Below, piece after piece: positions 35,177-47,639 of a DNA stretch of 64,000 nt. The notes beneath the pieces were generated by a model. That model had not been told where the DNA came from and searched no databases. It saw only the letters and a list, made by a program, of their open reading frames with translations. The DNA is from Cucumis sativus (Eukaryota; Streptophyta; Magnoliopsida; Cucurbitales; Cucurbitaceae). The DNA lies in the NCBI RefSeq assembly GCF_000004075.3, contig NW_022279559.1, positions 346,026 to 410,025 on the forward strand, in the 5' to 3' direction. The translations under genes and the position numbers were made by a program. Positions within the stretch are counted from its first letter, which is position 1, and every line of letters begins with the position of its first letter.

Positions 35177-36752
35177 ATGAGATTTGAAGAGCTAGAGGTG
35201 ATGTGTGGGTTTTTGTGAAGAAGGTTGAATAATTAAGCTCACGAGTTTCATAAGAATCAAAATATTGGAAAAAGTTTATTCAAATTTGAGAACAGATTAG
35301 GGTTTGAATGGTCTTGGCTTGGTAAATAATTAAAATGGTGGTTTTCTCGTGAGCAAATGATGCAATTTGGCTATAAGCTTCGGTACGCCAATCTTGAAAA
35401 TTAAACTTACTAAGTGGTTAGCTCGAAGTGACGACATGGAGGATCATTGAGGGATGGTTACATGCACAACACATTGTTAGGGTTATTCGAGCTGAGGGTT
35501 GGATAGAGAAATTGTTCAATGAGACAGCCAAAGGCATGGCTTCTAATCTTTCATTATCGTAGGATGTATAGGTGTGTGTTAGAACTATCTCCAATAATCT
35601 ATATCCATAATTTTTATGCACCTTTTCAAATAATACCAATCATAATGCACCAAATCTTAGATATAGTTTTTTTTAGATTTATAGAAGTTATCTACTAAAT
35701 GATAGAGTCCGTTACATATGGATTTTGCTATATTGTTTGTAATTTATTAGAAATGTTATACAATGTACTTAATTATTAACTCAAAAGGTTTACTGTTTTA
35801 GTTTTTATATATATGTGTGTGATCAAAGTTATAACTATCGTGTTCTTGAAAGCAGGATTGTTATTTCTTTTATTTCAAGGAGACAGACGGAGTGTACATA
35901 TCGTCTTTACTTTACGTAGAGAAGAAACATACGTGAACTAAAAAGATGGATTATTCATTTGTTTTGTGACAAAGAACGCTTTGATTTGGATTTAATTAAC
36001 GAGATCGACATGATCGGATAATTTTTTTTCTATTTGAAAAATATCCAAAGTTACGATGCTTCTACAAACATACTATCCTTGCACGGTTATTATGAATATT
36101 CATCACATTGTAGTAGGTCTAACTTATAAAATAGCTTTTCTCGATATTTTAAAGAGGATATTATTTTTCAACAAAATATATTGTTCACATATATAATAAT
36201 TTAGAAACAACCTAGGGTTAAGTTTTACTGATTTCTTATGAAATAATATCATTCGTCGTTATAACTTGATTTTTCAAATGATCACTCGACTTAAAACTTA
36301 CTCTCGTCTAAAAATTAAACGTATTTAAAAGTGAAGGGTATGATGATATAGGATCTAGTGCATATTATCATTGCTAGTAAGTTGATACTAACTCTAAAAC
36401 ATTTTTATATTATTTTGGTTAAAATGTTATATTTTTATCTGGGTTAACTACAATTAATTTATTATCTAAGTTTAAACTTTCATAATTAATATCCTTAATG
36501 AACACTTACGATGATATAAAAAAGAAAACTCAAGTATTTCAACGAATCTTTTCTTATCATTCTTTAACAAATAAGTATAACTCAATTAGCATAAAACATC
36601 TTCACGTAAAATGGTCGTAATTCAATTCTCTACAGCAGATGAAAACGAAAGCTTTCTTTCTTCCTATATTACCATAATGTATTCTGAAAGAATGTAAATA
36701 AAAAAAAACATATATATCAACTTTTTCTTGCAAAATATATCCACCAAATTTG
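35177..36752. other. Spacer between the two small acidic genes
   Basis: The first 150 bases are duplicated promoter DNA of copy 1. The remainder is AT-rich with no supported gene. A SINE-like fragment (AAGTATAACTCAATTAGCAT) sits near 36570. Confidence 0.5.
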
Positions 36753-37154
36753 TTACATCTTGGATCTTTGTGCACTAATTATCTTCATGGTCATCACCAT
36801 CAAAAACCCTAAAATAGTTCTGACTATTATTCTCACTGAACTCATCCCATTAGAAGCCCTTTTCTCTATGACTTTGCTTAGACTACAAAAAATCCCCAAA
36901 ATGCCATGGCCATGGCCACCATCAGCTTTGCAATCTCTCCCACGCCATCCCTCGAATGACCCATCAACGGGAAAGCAATAGTTACTAATAGTACTCGTCG
37001 TTACATGTTCATCACCATCCTCGTCATCTTCTTCATCGGCTAATAAATGTGGTGGAACAACGTCGATCTCGTTTCTTTCCCATTCTTCAGCGTCCATAGC
37101 CCACTCATTGGAATCAATCCCAGCCATTGCCAAAGCTTCCAAGGAAACCGACAT
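36753..37154 (-). CDS. Small acidic plant protein of unknown function, copy 2 (133 residues as read)
   Basis: A single exon with ATG at 37154. It opens VSLEALAMAGIDSNEWAMDA like copy 1, followed by EEWE, VVPPHLLADEEDDEDGDE and a divergent middle. Near the end both copies have EKRAS: in copy 1 the next codon is TAA, whereas in copy 2 one base is missing (GCTTCCTAATGG versus GCTTCTAATGGG). Translation therefore runs on for about 36 more residues, including a hydrophobic IIVRTILGFLMVMTM stretch. The extension is probably not ancestral; if the missing base is an assembly error the protein would end at RAS with about 97 residues. Another frame of the middle region also reads hydrophobic (IAKLMVAMAMAFWGFFVV then stop), so the C-terminal half is uncertain. 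Function unknown. Confidence 0.65.
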   Translation of the reverse strand: MSVSLEALAMAGIDSNEWAMDAEEWERNEIDVVPPHLLADEEDDEDGDEHVTTSTISNYCFPVDGSFEGWRGRDCKADGGHGHGILGIFCSLSKVIEKRASNGMSSVRIIVRTILGFLMVMTMKIISAQRSKM

Positions 37155-37303
37155 GGAAAACCTATAGTACAGAAGTGTGTACTAATTTGCTTTACAAAGA
37201 TATAGATATATGGATATATGTTTTATGGGAATTTTTGTAGAGAGCTGAGGTTAATAAAGTTGATTTGGGGTTTGATGAAGAATTGGAAAGTGATGATTTT
37301 GGG

Positions 37304-37313
37304 ATATTTATAG
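37304..37313 (-). promoter_or_regulatory. TATA box of small acidic gene copy 2
   Basis: Read on the minus strand, CTATAAATATC lies about 150 bases upstream of the ATG and fits the plant TATA consensus. Confidence 0.5.
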
Positions 37314-38269
37314 ATAGACTTTGAAGGGCAGATGATGAATAAGGACTCACGGGCTCCATAAGAATCAAACATTGAAAAAGGTTGTTCAAAATTGGGAACT
37401 CATTTAGGGTTTTGAAGGGTAAGTTATAATTTAAGGGTGTGATGTTCACGTGTGAGCTAGTGATCTCTTTTCTTCCTTTTTTTAATTACTTATTTTTTAT
37501 GACGACGGTCATTACGTCCTAGTGGTGGAACGTTTGAAGTTAATACTTTTTGTACTTTATTTAGTACAATAACTATGAGGTGGTGGATTAAACCTCCGTC
37601 CTCTCATAGGTCCTGTCAATACCACTAAATCAAACTCACTTTTTGGTGGATTACTTCTTGTATTGTCCATTAATTTTAAGATAGAACTCTAATCTATTTT
37701 TCTTAATATAAGGTATTGGTTATTCTAATGAAGGCAATGTGAAAATTCGGTCATGATGAAAAACTAAAAAGGTACGTTATCTTAAAGAAACATGATGAAT
37801 ATCTCAAATTGAAAAAAGTGTGGATGTTACAATTATATAGTATATGAGGTAATTCTTCTATTAATTGTCGATTAATTTTAAGATAAATACTAATTTAGTT
37901 TCTCGAGGTCAATGGTGTATAGGTATGCCCATTTAGGTTGAACCAAGGGGAGTGGATAACTTGATTTGCTACATCTTATATTGATAGCCTTTTAGGTTTA
38001 AAGCTATTATATGTCATTTAAAATTAACTTTGATGAAATGAAAATAGTATTTAAAAGGTGTGAAATTAAATATTAAATTAATTTTAATTGATTCAAAACA
38101 CATCTCAAAGTAATTTTGAATATGAAAAAAGTGATTAAATAAAAATCACTCCCAAACATGGGATACACCGATGATTTTTATCAAGCCAAATGATATCAAG
38201 GTCGAGACCATAGTGTTTATCTACATGGGTGCAACTCAACTAGTTAAAGTATGCATCATCACCAATCAA

Positions 38270-38500
38270 GATTATAGTTGTAAATATAATAATTAAATTT
38301 AAATTATTAGCATATATATCAACATTTAAAAACTTTTTACAAATATAACAAAATCTGTCATCGTCTATTAATGATAGAAGTTTGTCACCAATAAGATAGA
38401 CCATATAACAACTTATCAATAACATAAATCTATGATCGATAGATTACTGTATATATATTTATAATTTTTTTAAAAAATATTATTATATATACAACTACCT
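38270..38500. repeat. Dispersed AT-rich MITE-like repeat
   Basis: It contains GTCTATTAATGATAGAAG and ATCTATGATCGATAGATTAC palindromes and ends with TTTTAAAAAATATTATTATA. The same ending and the same TCTATC...GATAGA palindromes occur at 43015-43215. Confidence 0.55.
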
Positions 38501-38583
38501 ATCACAATTACCTTAGTAAACAAATCTCAAACTATAATTTATTTGAAATTTAGAGACTGACTAAATAAAGTCAAGGTGGTAGG

Positions 38584-38617
<34 letters not shown>

Positions 38618-39189
38618 GGAGTTAAAGTTTTGCATTTAATTAATTAGTAACTATCCATCCATAAAAATATGTATGTGATTAATTTGACCATAGGTTGAAA
38701 GAGAGAAAACTAAAAGATATTTCGTCATGCATGCAATCATATACATGAAATCATCCAAATAATTTGCTTCTTTTGTGCAAATAAATACCAACTTTATGGA
38801 CACAAAAAACATTCAATATCTCATGTGAACTTTGCCCTTTTTTACCTTTCAAATACACAAAAAAATCTTCCTTATTTTTTGGAAGAATAACTTTAATGTA
38901 TTATTTCCTTATATATATATAGATATGTATGTTCACATTCTGAATTTTACTTTTATATATGTATTGTTGTTTGACACGCATGAGTCCATGACCAAAACAA
39001 CGAATCATGATCAAAGGAATGTTATGTTCTCTTGTACTATCTGATTTTTTTTTTCCTTCTTCTGTCTTTGATTATCTGATAATGTTGCTAACTTAATTAT
39101 GGTTGTTCGTATATTGGTTCATTTAGAATTTTTTTTTCAAAAAGATATTCCATAATGTTTTGGTTAGATGTTAGAGTTAATATGTTTTA

Positions 39190-39370
39190 AAATATAGTAA
39201 AATGAAACGAAATATTTACAAAATATAACAAAACTTCGTATTTTATATATGATAGGCACATTGATAGACATCAATAAAGTTTATTAATATATGCATTTAC
39301 GGTGCCTATTATTGATATATTATAGATTTTTGGTTATATTTTGTAAATACGTTAGCTTCAAATAATTTAA
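39190..39370. repeat. Dispersed AT-rich MITE-like repeat
   Basis: AATATTTACAAAATATAACA at the left and ATATTTTGTAAATACG at the right form an imperfect terminal inverted repeat around a core with TTGATAGACATCAA. It is related in style to the 38.3 and 43.0 kb copies. Confidence 0.5.
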
Positions 39371-40599
39371 AAAAAAATGTAGATTTTTAAAGTTAAAAGG
39401 TATTATCAAAGCTAAGTGGGGAGGTTTTGTTATGTTTTTTATTAAAAGTTTAAGGACTAAAATTGTTAGTAATAATAATTTAAAGTATCGAGACTAAACA
39501 TTCACCGACTAAAGTTTAGGAACTAAATTGTTTTGAAATAGGGTAAAATGATTGAAAATATTTATAAATATAACAAAATCTTATACACCACAATATATCT
39601 AAATAGACATATATTGATATATATCATTAAAGTGATCGATATTATCTGAAATTTATTGTGATAGATAATAAAAATTTGCTAAGTCTAATTTATAAAAATC
39701 AAAGGCTGAAATTAAATTTAAAATTTTACTCATTATTTATATTTTATAATATATACACCACAATAGGTAAACTATAATTTTACAAAAAAAATTACATTAA
39801 CTTTTCGCTTGTAAACTCAATATTTAATTAATATGTAAGCTCATACTCAAACATAGCAAAAGGAAATTATTATTTTTTTTATAAATAAATTAAATATATA
39901 CTTTATTTTGTTTTTTCTAAATGTGGAAATTAGGTCAAAAGGGATGTTGTGTTCATCATTGTTTTAAAATGCAATATTATTGTAAAGAAAGAAAGAAGAA
40001 AAGTGTTAGTCTTCAGTAACCCATTTTTGACGAATTTGAAGGGTCATTGCAAATGTTTGACTCTAAATCACGTGAGCCTTTGGGAATATTATAATTTTCT
40101 TTTTTTTATATGGTTAATTTTATCCTATGAAAAATGTTACATTATCATGTGATATATAATTAGATTACAAAATTAAAATATGTAATTTGAAACTTACACA
40201 AACTATTTAAAAAATAATAAAAATTAAAACTTTAAATGCTTATTAAGCAAGCACAGAACCAAGAACAATTTAGAAACGAAGAACAATTTTATTTAAGCTC
40301 AAACAATAATTATTCTATAGTTACAATGTTGGCAAATGCAATGCCAAGTATGAAAATAACGACTCTATTCACTCAGTTGTATTACAAATACAAACTTCAG
40401 CCACAGCACGTGTTAAATTGAGGGAATTAAGATTACACAAAGAAGCACAGCCAAAAAAATATAAACAAAAGTGAATGAAATGTACAAAAGTAGGATATGA
40501 GAAGGCAATGATTTCATAAGGATGGCCCCCAAATCAAACTAATCTAACAGAAAAAAACTGACATATAGATGAGGATCAAAAAGCTTGGTAATTGCTACC

Positions 40600-43500
40600 T
40601 TATCTTCCACCAGATAACTCAATAGCTTCCTGTTTATAAATGGAATCATTCCCTAATTCAAATCTTCTTTGCATTCTCTCATAATCTTGTCTGCGAATCA
40701 CCTCTAAATGCTGCCATTCCTCCCACCTCTCTCCGAGTCCCTCGCCTTCCAGCATCCGAATGACTTGCGACATTGTTGGCGACTAGCCGAAGATTGCTGC
40801 GTACACAGTAGCGCAACTTGAGCCAATGTCTCCACCTCTCTAATATCATAGTTAGTCAGGTTTTCGTCCACAATAATGTTCAGTCGCTTCTCCCTTTCCA
40901 ATTTCTTGACCTTTAAGAAACAGAGATGAATAAGCCAAAATTATATTTATGATAGTAGAGCTAATTGAAGTTGGCATAAAGAAGGAATAGATTCAAATGG
41001 AGATGTGCTGATTTTGATATAATTTGCTTACATGGTCTAGCAGTAAAACATCATCATCTTCATCGAAGCGTGAGAAGTCGATCGCGCGTTGTCCTGTAAT
41101 AAGTTCTAAAAGCATAATGCCATAACCAAAAACATCAGTCTTTTCTGACGATTTCCCAGTGGATAAGTACTCGGGTGCTATGTGGCCAGCTGTCCCCCGA
41201 ACTTGAGTTGTGACGCTAGTCTTCTTAACATCAACCAACTTGGCGAGGCCAAAATCACCAACAACTGCTTCAAAATCCTCATCAAGCAAGACGTTAGCAG
41301 CCTTAACATCTCGGTGAATAATCTTTGGATTGCAATGTTCGTGAAGATATCCTAAACCACGAGCTGTCCCCAATGCCACACGTTTTCGTGTAGGCCAATC
41401 TAAAATAGGTTCCCCAGGCTTAAGTTCTGGCATAGGAGATTACAAAAGAAATCAGCTAGAGGGGTAGTAATTATTTATCAGTAAGGCAATACAATAACAA
41501 TTGGCCAAAGTTCATCTTGTGAATTAAATGAGTAACTTGTATGCTCAGTATCCTGCAAGACTATTTTACATAAGCTTTCATTGAGAAGAGTAAAAGTAAA
41601 AACGACAAAGAAAAAGACTAACTGATAAAATGATGAGAGCAGGAAGGTGATGAACAGAGCAATCGAGCAAGGAGTTAACCGGAAAAGGACAACTATCCAA
41701 AGACTTATCAAGGTTGTTTCTCTCTATGCAACAATGAAAGTTGAAACTCACCTATAAATCACTTATCGAAATGATGTTCATACTTACTGACAACAATCAT
41801 ATTCTATAAAGCTTCAAGTTGTAACGGGAAAGTAGCAACCAGTTAGCTAAATTACCCAACAATTTCACCTATCCGCAGCCCGCCCCAGGAAAGATCTTGA
41901 GACCACCTTCCAGTTCAAGAATGTGATAATCCGCACCCACCACGCCCTCTCACAAAAAGTCATTTTCCAACTAGTGGCCCCTATAGAGGCTGGAGGACTC
42001 CTTTCTTCAGTACTAAATACAAACGAGTAGAAAATTTTGTTGTTCTCTGGACTAAGACAATGGTGCTACTTTCCAAGGACATGACAGGGGCACAATGCCT
42101 TCATGTATATTTTTTTTAGACTTAAAAAGTCGGCCGTAATCAAAATATTTGAAGGTTGAGCAAGTACTACGAAAAATGAAAAAAGTAGATACAGGAAAGA
42201 AATAGCCCATGGCCAATATTTCCCTCTGCCCAAACCAGGATCTACTCAAGCACCTGACACTCAATTGATCTCTTAGACCTTAGTTTTAAAGTTTTCTTGG
42301 TTACTCTCTCATTTCCCTATGCCCAAACCAAGATCTACAGATCATTAATATATGATGTAATATGCAAACATTGAAGTATTTCTGCTCAAACGAAAACAGA
42401 AATTGTGAGATTTTTTTTTTTTTTCAAATTTCATATCCAAAACAAGCAAATGATTTAATACCTCGAAGACGGTTGGCAACACTCAAGTTCTGCATATAGG
42501 GATACACCAATAAGCGTTCAGTCTGAGTTGTACAAAACCCAATCAGCCGCAATAGATTTCTATGAACAGCTACACTAATCATCTCAACTTCACGCAGAAA
42601 AGAAGCATCTCCCCCAAGGCGTTCATAATTAGTTGACTGTTTCACTGCAACCTTGGTGCCATCAGCAAGCACCCCTTTGTAAACCTTTCCAAAGCCTCCT
42701 TGTCCTATAACATTTTCCTCACTAAAATTTTCTGTAGCTAGCTGTAGCTCCCTCCATGCAAATCTTTTCAGCTGACCAAATGCAATTTTTCGATCAATTT
42801 CACCTAATTGAGAGATTAGGGAAAAAAAACATTTAGACACGCTTCCATGAACAAAAAATTCAGTTCTAGTGCGGGTGAGATGGGGTGGAGGCATATGGAA
42901 TTTTGATTCCCTTTTCCAGCTTGTGACTTGATTACATTTGAAATTATTGCGTGTTTCATAAAATTACTAATGAATGACTCAAAGTACGATAACTGGAAAT
43001 ATAGCAATTAGATTCAAAATAATTAAGTATATAGCAAAATTTAAAAAAATGCAAATATAGAGAAATCTGTCGAAATCTATCAAAATCTCAATGATAGAAA
43101 TCTATCACTGATATACCATATCTAATAAATCATAAGAATCTATCAGCAATAGAAGTCTATCGTTAATAGACTTTGCTATATTTGCGATTTTAAAAAAATG
43201 TTATTATATACTTAATTATTATTCTTAAAATTGTTATTCATTATAACTATACCTCAAATTATCCAGTAATTTCATTTAAGACATAAGATGGTTAACTTGA
43301 CAAGTAATACAAAAACTTACATCAAAGAGTTAGAAACATGAGAAACTATTTCTACAAGCTCTTCATGAATCCAGTTGGGAAAATATTTTTGTTATGCAAC
43401 TACGAATCACATATCAATTATCTCGAGCAATTCAATATGCTAGTAGAGGACCAAATTTTAAGGAATAATTCTCTAGATGAGTAGCATCTAGATAGTCTAT

Positions 43501-46500
43501 GCTTCAGACAAAAATCACAAATACAACACAGTTGTATTTCTAGATAGGTGCTAATACGTACAAACGCTACTAAGAATTGGCAAAAAAGGTTGCACCGAGA
43601 AAACAATTATATTTACATTGATATCGATATCCATGAAACCTAGTCACCATAAATGATGCTTGCATAATCCATTTTGAAAATTCAATGATAGTCATAACAA
43701 TTACCGGGAACATCTTCGAAGACTTCACCCTTGTAGCCTTTATATCTATGCTTGCACAACAAAAGCAATAATCCGACCAAAAGAAGAGTAACCATTAACC
43801 CAGAAATAGGTCCAGCTAAGAGCCCAACCTTCGACTTATTTGAAGCACCTGAGAAAATGACGAAACTTTCACATTTCTCTTTCTGCTAAAGGGTGCCTAA
43901 GTTATCAAAACGGAGGAAAAGATTTTCCACAAGCCTAAGGACCTAAGGCAAATCCGATCCAATAACCTGAATTTGTACTGTCCGAATCACAGGACCAACG
44001 TGAATTGTTGCCGCAATCCAACTTATTTCCAGAAAAGCTGTGAAAAAAATATTTGGAAGGTGAAAAATAAATAAACGGATGACAAAGAATATAGAAATTA
44101 CATTGCACTGTAAGATCTATTGAAAAATAGAGATTGTGATTGTAGGGTTCTTGACAAGTTATTAAATGAGAACAATTCTACATCAAAAAAGTTCTGAGAG
44201 CGATGAGCTCCAAGCACTCTAAAAGCTTGGGTGACCTAATTCTAGTTGAATTATCTTTCTGTATTTTCTAGTTTGAAAGTAAAGAAAAGGGTGTGAGTAG
44301 CATAAAAGTTTTGAGAGTGTTGGAGTTGGAATCAGCAAGAGAATTCTATGTGTTTGTAATAATTTTCACATAGTGAACTTCTTTTTGATTGATCACGGTT
44401 TTTCTTTCAGTTTGAGTTATTCACGTTAATTCTTATATTTCCAATCTTTATTGCTTTCTTTTAAGTTCTCCGTTATTTGCTGCTTTCTCCTGACAGTAGT
44501 AATAGGAAATTTTTCTTAACAGCAAGTGTTTAAATTTTATAATTTTGGTTACTTTCTTTTGACCAAATCAATTTTGGATATGGGATTTGTCATGTCCAAG
44601 CAACATATGGTATTTCCTTTTCATTTGTCGATCAGTGATGCTTTAGATTTTGAATGTTAGCTTCAAAAATTTAAGTTAATTATTGTCTTTTTTTACTTTC
44701 ATTAGAAACTAAAATTTAAGGTAAAGAATCAAACCTTCATTCTCAAAAAAAAGTAGATGCTTTAAACTGTTGAGCTATATGATCGTGCCATAAATATCAG
44801 ATAGATGTGTTTCCTAATATCACTAATTTTAGGAATTGGTGTTGGTTTCCTAATGCCATGTTATAGCAGATATATAGGTATGATAATATCTACCTTGATA
44901 GTATTCAAAAGTTCCACGTACTTGAATTTTGAAACTTGAAATAATTGCTCCGGAATCTGGCCACTGAGATTATTCGAATCAAGAAAACTGTAGGAGAGTA
45001 ACAATCAAGGCATTGAGAACAGAACACAGATCCCCGAATCTGAAAATCTCCATTAATAGCCTTATGCATAATTGAAAACATACAGATTGATCAAGCTAGG
45101 AAGGGTTGACAACGTCTCAGGAATACTCCCAGTTAAATGATTTTGACTCAGAGTTCTGCTTCAATGAGAATAAGGAGTCAATAGTCATTATCTCAACTAA
45201 AACCCAGGTGTATTGCAAATGCTCATAAGGTATCTTTGAAATTTGAGTAATTTGAAACCCATTACTTACAGGAACCGTAGATTCTTAAGATTACCCAGGG
45301 ACGATGGTATTTGATCAATTAGGCTGTTATTTCCGAGATCCAAAGTGACCAAATTTGTCAAGTTTCCAAACTCCGCTGGTATCCCTCCAGTTATGTAATT
45401 TCCCTCCAAGTTCCTGCAGTAGATTAATATATATTAATTAAGTTTCTCATTGCCAATAAGAAGATTATTTCAAAAACCAGTTTTGTTAACCAAATTTAGT
45501 GTCCAAATAATCATAATATGCTTTTCAAAGCTAAGGTTATCTCAGATATACGGATGTCTAACGTCCAACACTTCCCTGAAACTAGAAGGTTAAAAGAAAA
45601 TATCCGACCAAGGGATGTGAGAAAATTAGATCTCTGAAGAGGACGAAGTCTTGCGCTTAGTAAATTACAGGAATTCCAATCATAAGAAAACAGATTTTAG
45701 TTCTTTGTTGATAATAGTTTATCCCAGTTGGTATTAGTGGGTGATCTTCTAATTTACAATCTTTTGAAAAAAATAGTATAAAGAAAGTTCCAGTTATGGA
45801 ATTTTAATACTATATATACATGTGCAAAATAGAACTCTTTCTCGAGCAACATGAATAGATAACCTTAAGTAAGCCAAGCACCTGACTTGAAGAATTAAAA
45901 CTTACTTTTAAGACAACAATGAATATTATGATCAATAAAATCCAGAATTTGGAGTATAATAATAAAAGAAGCCGGCTTAAATTGCACAAACATCAAGTAT
46001 TTAGAGCTGCAAATTCTCGTCCACAAAATAACACAGTACTCACAGAGTTGAAAGAGATTTTATGACAGCAATTTCTGGAGACAAGGTTCCAGTAAATCCC
46101 ATCGTTGGCAAGGTTCTGAGAAAATTAGATTTAATATAAGTAATGGCAGACTTGAAACCTTTAATATTGGCAAGTAAAATATTTCATACAATGAAATAAA
46201 TAAGTCATTTATATAGAGCATCTAAGCACTCACAAGTGACATGATTATTGCTAAATGGATAGAAAGATCAGCAAAAGAGTGTATTTAATTTAATTATGTC
46301 TTACATAGCTGTCACGTTGTTCCCATTACACATAATATTGGACCAACTACTGCATGGATTGACATGATTTAGGTTCCAATCTCCAAGCTGACTACTTGTT
46401 GCATTCAATGCCTTCTTAAATGCATAGAGTGCGTCACCTGAAGGTGATAAGAACAACGTACATTCATCAAGTGATCAAGCAATTAGAGAATATCAGTATA

Positions 46501-47244
46501 ATAGTAATTCCAGGTAAATTTGCGCAACTGGAAGCAATCAGAAATTGAAAAGAAAACTACATTATTTAATGATTTAATCTCACAAAATTTTCAAATTTGT
46601 ATCCCTTTACAAGGGAAAAAAGGCTTTCACACTTGTTGATAACTTCAGACTAGCTTTTCTACCAACTCACAAGAAATGAGCAAAAAGACGAACTGATGGA
46701 AAAGGTATCTTCCATGTGACAAAAGACTTGTAGCATATCCAAAGATAGTGTGAAAAATAAACAAAAAAAAGAAAGAATTAGAAACACTTAATACTGTCTT
46801 TGCCAATGAAAATGTGTATTTTGGGATTGATTTTAAAATTGCTAAAATCACTTCAAAATCAATACGAAATACACTTAGTTGGTTATAATTTTACACTTTC
46901 AAATACAATTTTCATATTATTAAAACTGACTTTGAATTATTAAAAGTCATTTTGGAAGTGATTTCCATAATCTTTCTTTTAATATTATTAAAACTGACAA
47001 ACATGCTAAAAGAATTTCAATTTCTATTCAAAACTACATACTGTTTCAAACATCATGAAGATAAATCAGATGGACAATCTTTTTGCCATAGACCAGATGT
47101 TTATACAAAAGACTATGAGCAGCAGTACAGTAAGTTCTCAATTTTCATAAGCTACCTTGAGATGCAGTTCATACCTTGAAAATCAGACACCGCAAAGTAA
47201 TGAAAGCAAACCAAAACTAGAGCAGTAAGATAGAGTTTTGCCAT
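40600..47244 (-). CDS. LRR receptor-like kinase (LRR-II, At5g65240/At5g10290 type), paralogue A, one frame break near the C-terminus
   Basis: Eleven exons: 47244-47175, 46437-46305, 46115-46044, 45413-45270, 45155-45084, 44987-44922, 44037-43967, 43848-43705, 42803-42462, 41426-41032 and 40910-40600. Layout: signal peptide ([20 protein letters not shown]), LRR N-cap ([14 protein letters not shown] ... [12 protein letters not shown]), about four or five LRRs encoded by 72/144/72/66-base exons, a Cys-containing juxtamembrane region, a transmembrane helix in exon 8 ([19 protein letters not shown]), and a kinase with [38 protein letters not shown] and APEYLSTG. It is an RD kinase of the SERK/NIK-related subfamily, at the plasma membrane; members act as receptors or co-receptors. 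In the last exon the frame breaks at the GG pair 40778-40779: SSASR is followed by an out-of-frame tail. Adding one G recovers the conserved C-tail to ELSGGR and a 606-residue protein. As written, kinase subdomain XI and the C-tail are lost. Confidence 0.92.
43015..43215. repeat. Dispersed MITE-like repeat in intron 8 of kinase A
   Basis: TATAGCAAAATTTAAAAAAA at the left and TTGCTATATTTGCGATTTTA at the right flank four palindromic TCTATC/GATAGA motifs (CTATCACTGATA; GAAGTCTATCGTTAATAGAC). It is absent from the matching intron of kinase B, so it inserted after the duplication or was lost from B. Confidence 0.6.
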
Positions 47245-47639
47245 CTCCGCTAAAAATCACTTTCATCGCGTAATGTTAAGAATCTGGGCAAAAAAGGTTA
47301 ATAGAGTCATTGCCATATTTGCAAAACCAACCATTCTTTTAGTCAAATATATTGGCATGGTAATAAGTCCCAAATTATTTGGTACAAGATACCTAATGAT
47401 CCACAGTCTACCAACAAATCCTTGAAGAAGATAAGGCCACATTAAAAAGAATGGATCAGACTACTAGCATAGCAGTTCTAGAGCATTTGAACAATAGCTA
47501 TAGGCACCAATCTTGATTTGTAAAATCAGAATATGATGAATGCAACTTTCATGGAGAAAAAATTAAAGAATACACTAAACATTCATTGAGAAGAAATTAA
47601 ATAACAAAACTCAAAGAAGAACACATAAAAAAGGGAGGC

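Larger units (their letters stand above)
37450..40599. other. Intergenic stretch rich in dispersed repeats
   Basis: No gene supported. It holds a tRNA-like fragment near 37585-37640, palindromic TCTATC/GATAGA repeats at about 38270-38500, 39190-39370 and 39545-39680, and a TA microsatellite near 38588-38615. Confidence 0.55.
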
